DNA of 64,000 nt from Piper betle (Eukaryota > Streptophyta > Magnoliopsida > Piperales > Piperaceae), in the NCBI GenBank assembly GCA_033002965.1, contig JAURVB010008859.1, positions 62,001 to 126,000 on the forward strand. Direction: 5' to 3'. Within the stretch, counting starts at the first letter, position 1. Every line of letters starts with the position of its first letter. Under the pieces are notes generated by a model that was given only the letters and a program-made list of their open reading frames with translations, searched no databases and was not told where the DNA came from. Both the position numbers and the translations under genes were made by a program. Below, piece after piece: positions 61,301-64,000 of the stretch.

Positions 61301-63086
61301 CTGCCTGGATATTATGACATTTCGTTTCTTCTCATTTTTTGTGTCCATTTCTAATGTAAACATTATATTGCTTTCTCTAGGTCAGAAAGATGTTCCATGA
61401 TAGCGAGTCAGCTAAATGTTCTTTCAATGATTGCTTGCATTTGGGTGAACCTGGATGTTTAGTGAAGGGAGATTGGGAAAGGTATCCATATTACCTTCAA
61501 TTGCTTGATGAGATAAAAATCAGAGAAGATTTTCAAATTCGAACTTTTGGAACCAAAAGAGAAAGCGATGTGAGGTATGTTAACTTCCGTGTTTAAAAGG
61601 CAGTGCATGAAAAAATGCTTCTTGTTCTGCTTCAAATATATCTTCATCAAATTATTTCACATGGCTGATAACCTAGTAAATTTGTCATACAAGAAACTGT
61701 AGTTTATAGATATAAATTCATTTCAATGTCTGGGAGTGAGATTGGGAAAGGTATCCAGATTACGTTCAATTGCTTGATGAGATAAAAATCAGATAGATTT
61801 TCAATTCGAATGTTTGGAACCAAAAGAGAAAGCAATGTGAGGTATTTTAACTCCTGTGTTATAAAGGCAGCACATGAAAAAGTACTTCTTGTTCTGCTTC
61901 AAGTTTATCTATGTTAACTTGTGTTTAAAAGGCAGCTCATGAAAAAGTGCTTCTTGTTCTGCTTCAAGTTTATCTTCATCAGATTATTCCACGACTGATG
62001 ACCTTGTAACTTTGCCATACAAGAAACTGTAGTTCTTAAATATAAATTCCTTCCAATATCTGAACGGCTGTTCTTCTGGAAGTGATAGATTGTTATTTTT
62101 TAATAGTCTTGATATTTTTCTTTTAAATAAGGGGTATAAACAAATAAATTTCATTTACTTAAACGAAAAATACCTAATTTGAGTCAGTTGTATTGGAGCT
62201 TTCCTCACACCAAATTTGAGTCAGTTGTGCTGGAAATTCCATTATGATCATTGTTCCTAAACTTTGGACTCATTCATACATAACGAAGAAGTTCATGGAG
62301 TGAAGTTTCTTATTGTTGATTTGGCATTACAATGAGGTCATGCATTGTGTACTTTATACAATGATCAAATGTACTCCATAACATTCAATTATTTGGCCGT
62401 TTTTGGCGAATATTAATATTATGTCTTACTGCTTGTCAATGACTCAAGGCCTATAACTGTTTAGCCTGGTAAATATCCTATATGAGCCCGTGGAAGTGTT
62501 TCTTGTGGAAGTATAGATCATCATCGCCTATACAATTAGTTTCCCATTTGAATCAATGACACAAAACCTATGTGCAAAATAGAGTATTTAAGTTTCTCTT
62601 GGGCCTTCCTACCGATGCAACCCAGGGGGGTAAATGCCCCACTAAAAAACTTATATTGCCATCCTTTATCATTTCTAACTGACATATAAGTTTTAGGAGT
62701 TGATAGTTGCTTGAAGAATATTAATAATCTTCCACCGCTGACATCTATTTTAGAATCAGACAAATATTTTGATATAATTGAGATGATAACTTTGATCTTT
62801 TATATCTGTAACCAGTGTTAATGTCCTAGAACATATGAAAAGCTACAGAGTTGCATGCATATGACCGATTTAACTCATGGCATCTAATATAAAAGAAGCA
62901 TTTGCATCAATGCCTGTAACTTGATGCTTATTATTTTTATTTTCCAGGTATAAGGTGGGAGGGATGGGTGTAAAACAAGCAGAGCCCCGGCTGGAACTGA
63001 AGAAGCACCGCAGACAATCTCGTAAGCGCATTAACCAATCAATTCTAGAGGAGTTGGACAGTCTGGTGGAAGATGATTCTACCTAG
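58335..63086 (+). CDS. RSGA: RsgA/YjeQ-type circularly permuted GTPase, organellar
   Basis: GTPase that checks maturation of the small ribosomal subunit; the plant member (At1g67440) is predicted organellar. Exons: 58335-58977, 59340-59561, 60452-60646, 61381-61574, 62948-63086, about 463 residues. An Arg/Ser/Pro-rich transit-like N-terminus is followed by KPDRHLLRARQTV, an OB-fold (NFMRVIVV, KRKVLVGDRVLVGSVDWVD), G4 (VNKAEL, about 206), G1 GPSGVGKS (257-264), G3 DTPGF (330-334) and a zinc knuckle (KCSFNDCLHLGEPGC) in exon 4. The permuted order G4-G1-G3 is diagnostic. Oddities: exon 1 changes frame near 58530 (one extra base), where the N-terminal frame and the conserved SLLSNQAVGF frame differ. 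The exon 2 acceptor is duplicated in tandem, and decayed exon 4 copies sit in intron 4. Exon 3 may lack a short preceding exon. GC content falls sharply after exon 1. Confidence 0.87.
59230..59352 (+). repeat. 63-bp tandem duplication covering the exon 2 acceptor
   Basis: Units start at 59230 and 59293 with CTTCTGTCAAG and run through the T tract and GAATGCAG|ACTATTGCCAC. The first acceptor (exon from 59281) leads into an in-frame stop within 14 codons, whereas the second (59340) joins the conserved protein. Confidence 0.85.
61710..62060 (+). pseudogene. Decayed partial copies of exon 4 in intron 4
   Basis: From about 61736 the sequence repeats the second half of exon 4 and its downstream intron (offset about 268) with small deletions and a premature stop (KIR-stop). 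A third, shorter copy of the intron part begins near 61912. No ORF of the gene is preserved, so these are intronic duplicates, not alternative exons. Confidence 0.75.
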
Positions 63087-63779
63087 CGCCCATTTAGCGG
63101 CTACTGGAGTCCCCATCTCTCCCTCTGCTAACAATCGTTCTATGTGGACAACTTCGTTACACCTCTGTACATAAAATGGACTATCACGTCTTACCCTCCT
63201 GATTGTTCACCTTCCGACGTAATCATTTTATTCTTGGTAGCGGCATATGTTGTACGGTTGGATTTCAACAATCAGTTATCTGCATTTTGACGAGGGGAAT
63301 CATGTAAAGGTACTGGAATATCAAAGTTTAAATCTTCTACAAACTGTGCTCATCTTTGAGGTAAATGTGAATTGTGAACCTAATACAGCCAGCTAATTGG
63401 TGCCGGCGACCTACCATATAGGGCTCGTACTAGCAAAAAGGACCTGCCAATCGGACTCAAAGGTTTTGAACCAATTTATGCTTTCTTAAGAGCCACTTAA
63501 TGCGTCTGAGATTTCGAATGGTGGAGCTCCTTGAATGTTTACGTATGTTAGGGCGAAACCGATACTCGTGTTCACCTCCTGCGACAAACCACGAACCTAT
63601 TTTTATGTTTAAAGTCACAATACGATGTGATTATATATATCTGCCAGAGACTAGCGGGATATTGTTACATGGTGGTTTTTGTATTGCATTGTGACTCACG
63701 ACTCTAGTGTGCAGATTATTTTCACAGTTGAAAGAATATTATAATTCGTAAGAGGAGAAATAACCTTCTTAGTTCTTAA
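63087..63779. other. 3' UTR and intergenic DNA after the GTPase gene
   Basis: No further exon recognised. The frame at 63500-63694 has no family resemblance. Confidence 0.45.
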
Positions 63780-63945
63780 CAGGGATGCATCGAACCGGCC
63801 GACTCCGTGCGGAATCGGCCGATTTAAATCGGATCAGCGTCGCGCCGAGAGTCGGCCCCCGAATCGGGTCGTGAATCGGCCCGTTTCGACAGATTTCGAC
63901 CGATTTAACCTCGGAATCGGAATCGGCCGACTTAAATCGGAATCG
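63780..63945. mobile_element. Left end of a probable hAT-type element, cut by the window edge
   Basis: It begins CAGGGATGCATCGAACC, a typical hAT start, and continues with many copies of the motif AATCGGCCGA / ATCGGAATCGG in both orientations. The other end lies beyond the window, so target duplication cannot be tested. Confidence 0.35.
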
Positions 63946-64000
63946 GTTTTTTAGAAATTACCAAAATACCCTATGTATAATTTTTTATTAAATTACTTAA

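Noticed and set aside
1..64000. A novel multi-gene defence, biosynthetic or mobile system
   Set aside because: The intact genes belong to unrelated, known plant families with no shared pathway or co-orientation, and nothing suggests a cluster.

Overview
This is a stretch of plant nuclear chromosome. The evidence is multi-exon genes with GT-AG introns, typical plant families (a ZRP4-type O-methyltransferase, a phytocyanin, an F-box/kelch protein, an RNF4-like RING protein), long AT-rich intergenic DNA and remains of LTR and DNA transposons. The first exons of the METTL13-like and RsgA-like genes are very GC-rich while later exons are AT-rich. That gradient suggests a monocot, probably not a grass, but this is only an inference.

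Layout. 1-7.4 kb: no gene; a hAT-type MITE family nested and duplicated with a large LTR relic, including a decayed tRNA-Phe-like segment. 7.5-9 kb: a two-exon O-methyltransferase (+). 9-15 kb: repeats, no gene. 15.2-25.5 kb: a complete 16-exon METTL13-like methyltransferase (+), whose intron 9 holds a 2,984-bp solo LTR with a clean 5-bp target duplication. 26-32.4 kb: AT-rich DNA, a cluster of gene fragments on the minus strand (an HGH1-like exon, a GDSL-esterase exon, one unidentified GC-rich piece) and a long-TIR transposon with a GC-rich core. 32.4-35.6 kb: an RNF4/SLX8-like RING gene (-) with a tandemly duplicated last exon. 37.7-40.7 kb: ribosomal protein L17 (+). 44.5-46.3 kb: a small acylation-type protein of the At3g27210 group (+). 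47.9-48.5 kb: a degenerate phytocyanin (+). 49-52 kb: a short-period repeat array split by a second MITE. 52.6-56 kb: an F-box/kelch gene (-). 58.3-63.1 kb: a circularly permuted GTPase of the RsgA family (+).

The genes do not form one pathway. RPL17 and the RsgA-like GTPase both serve ribosomes, cytosolic and organellar respectively. METTL13 relatives methylate translation factor eEF1A. The presence of RPL17, RsgA and the At1g67480-type kelch gene together matches, from memory, the Arabidopsis AT1G67430-AT1G67480 neighbourhood, so ancient microsynteny is likely.

The most useful observation is about quality. Four genes have otherwise conserved reading frames broken by single-base indels, most of them in short homopolymer runs. 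Either the assembly has uncorrected indels or several genes decayed recently. I found no convincing undescribed multi-gene system. The structural novelties are the RING-exon duplication with complementary lesions, the duplicated splice acceptor and exon copies in the RsgA gene, an apparent GC-AG intron in RPL17, and the nested MITE/LTR/tRNA-like structure.
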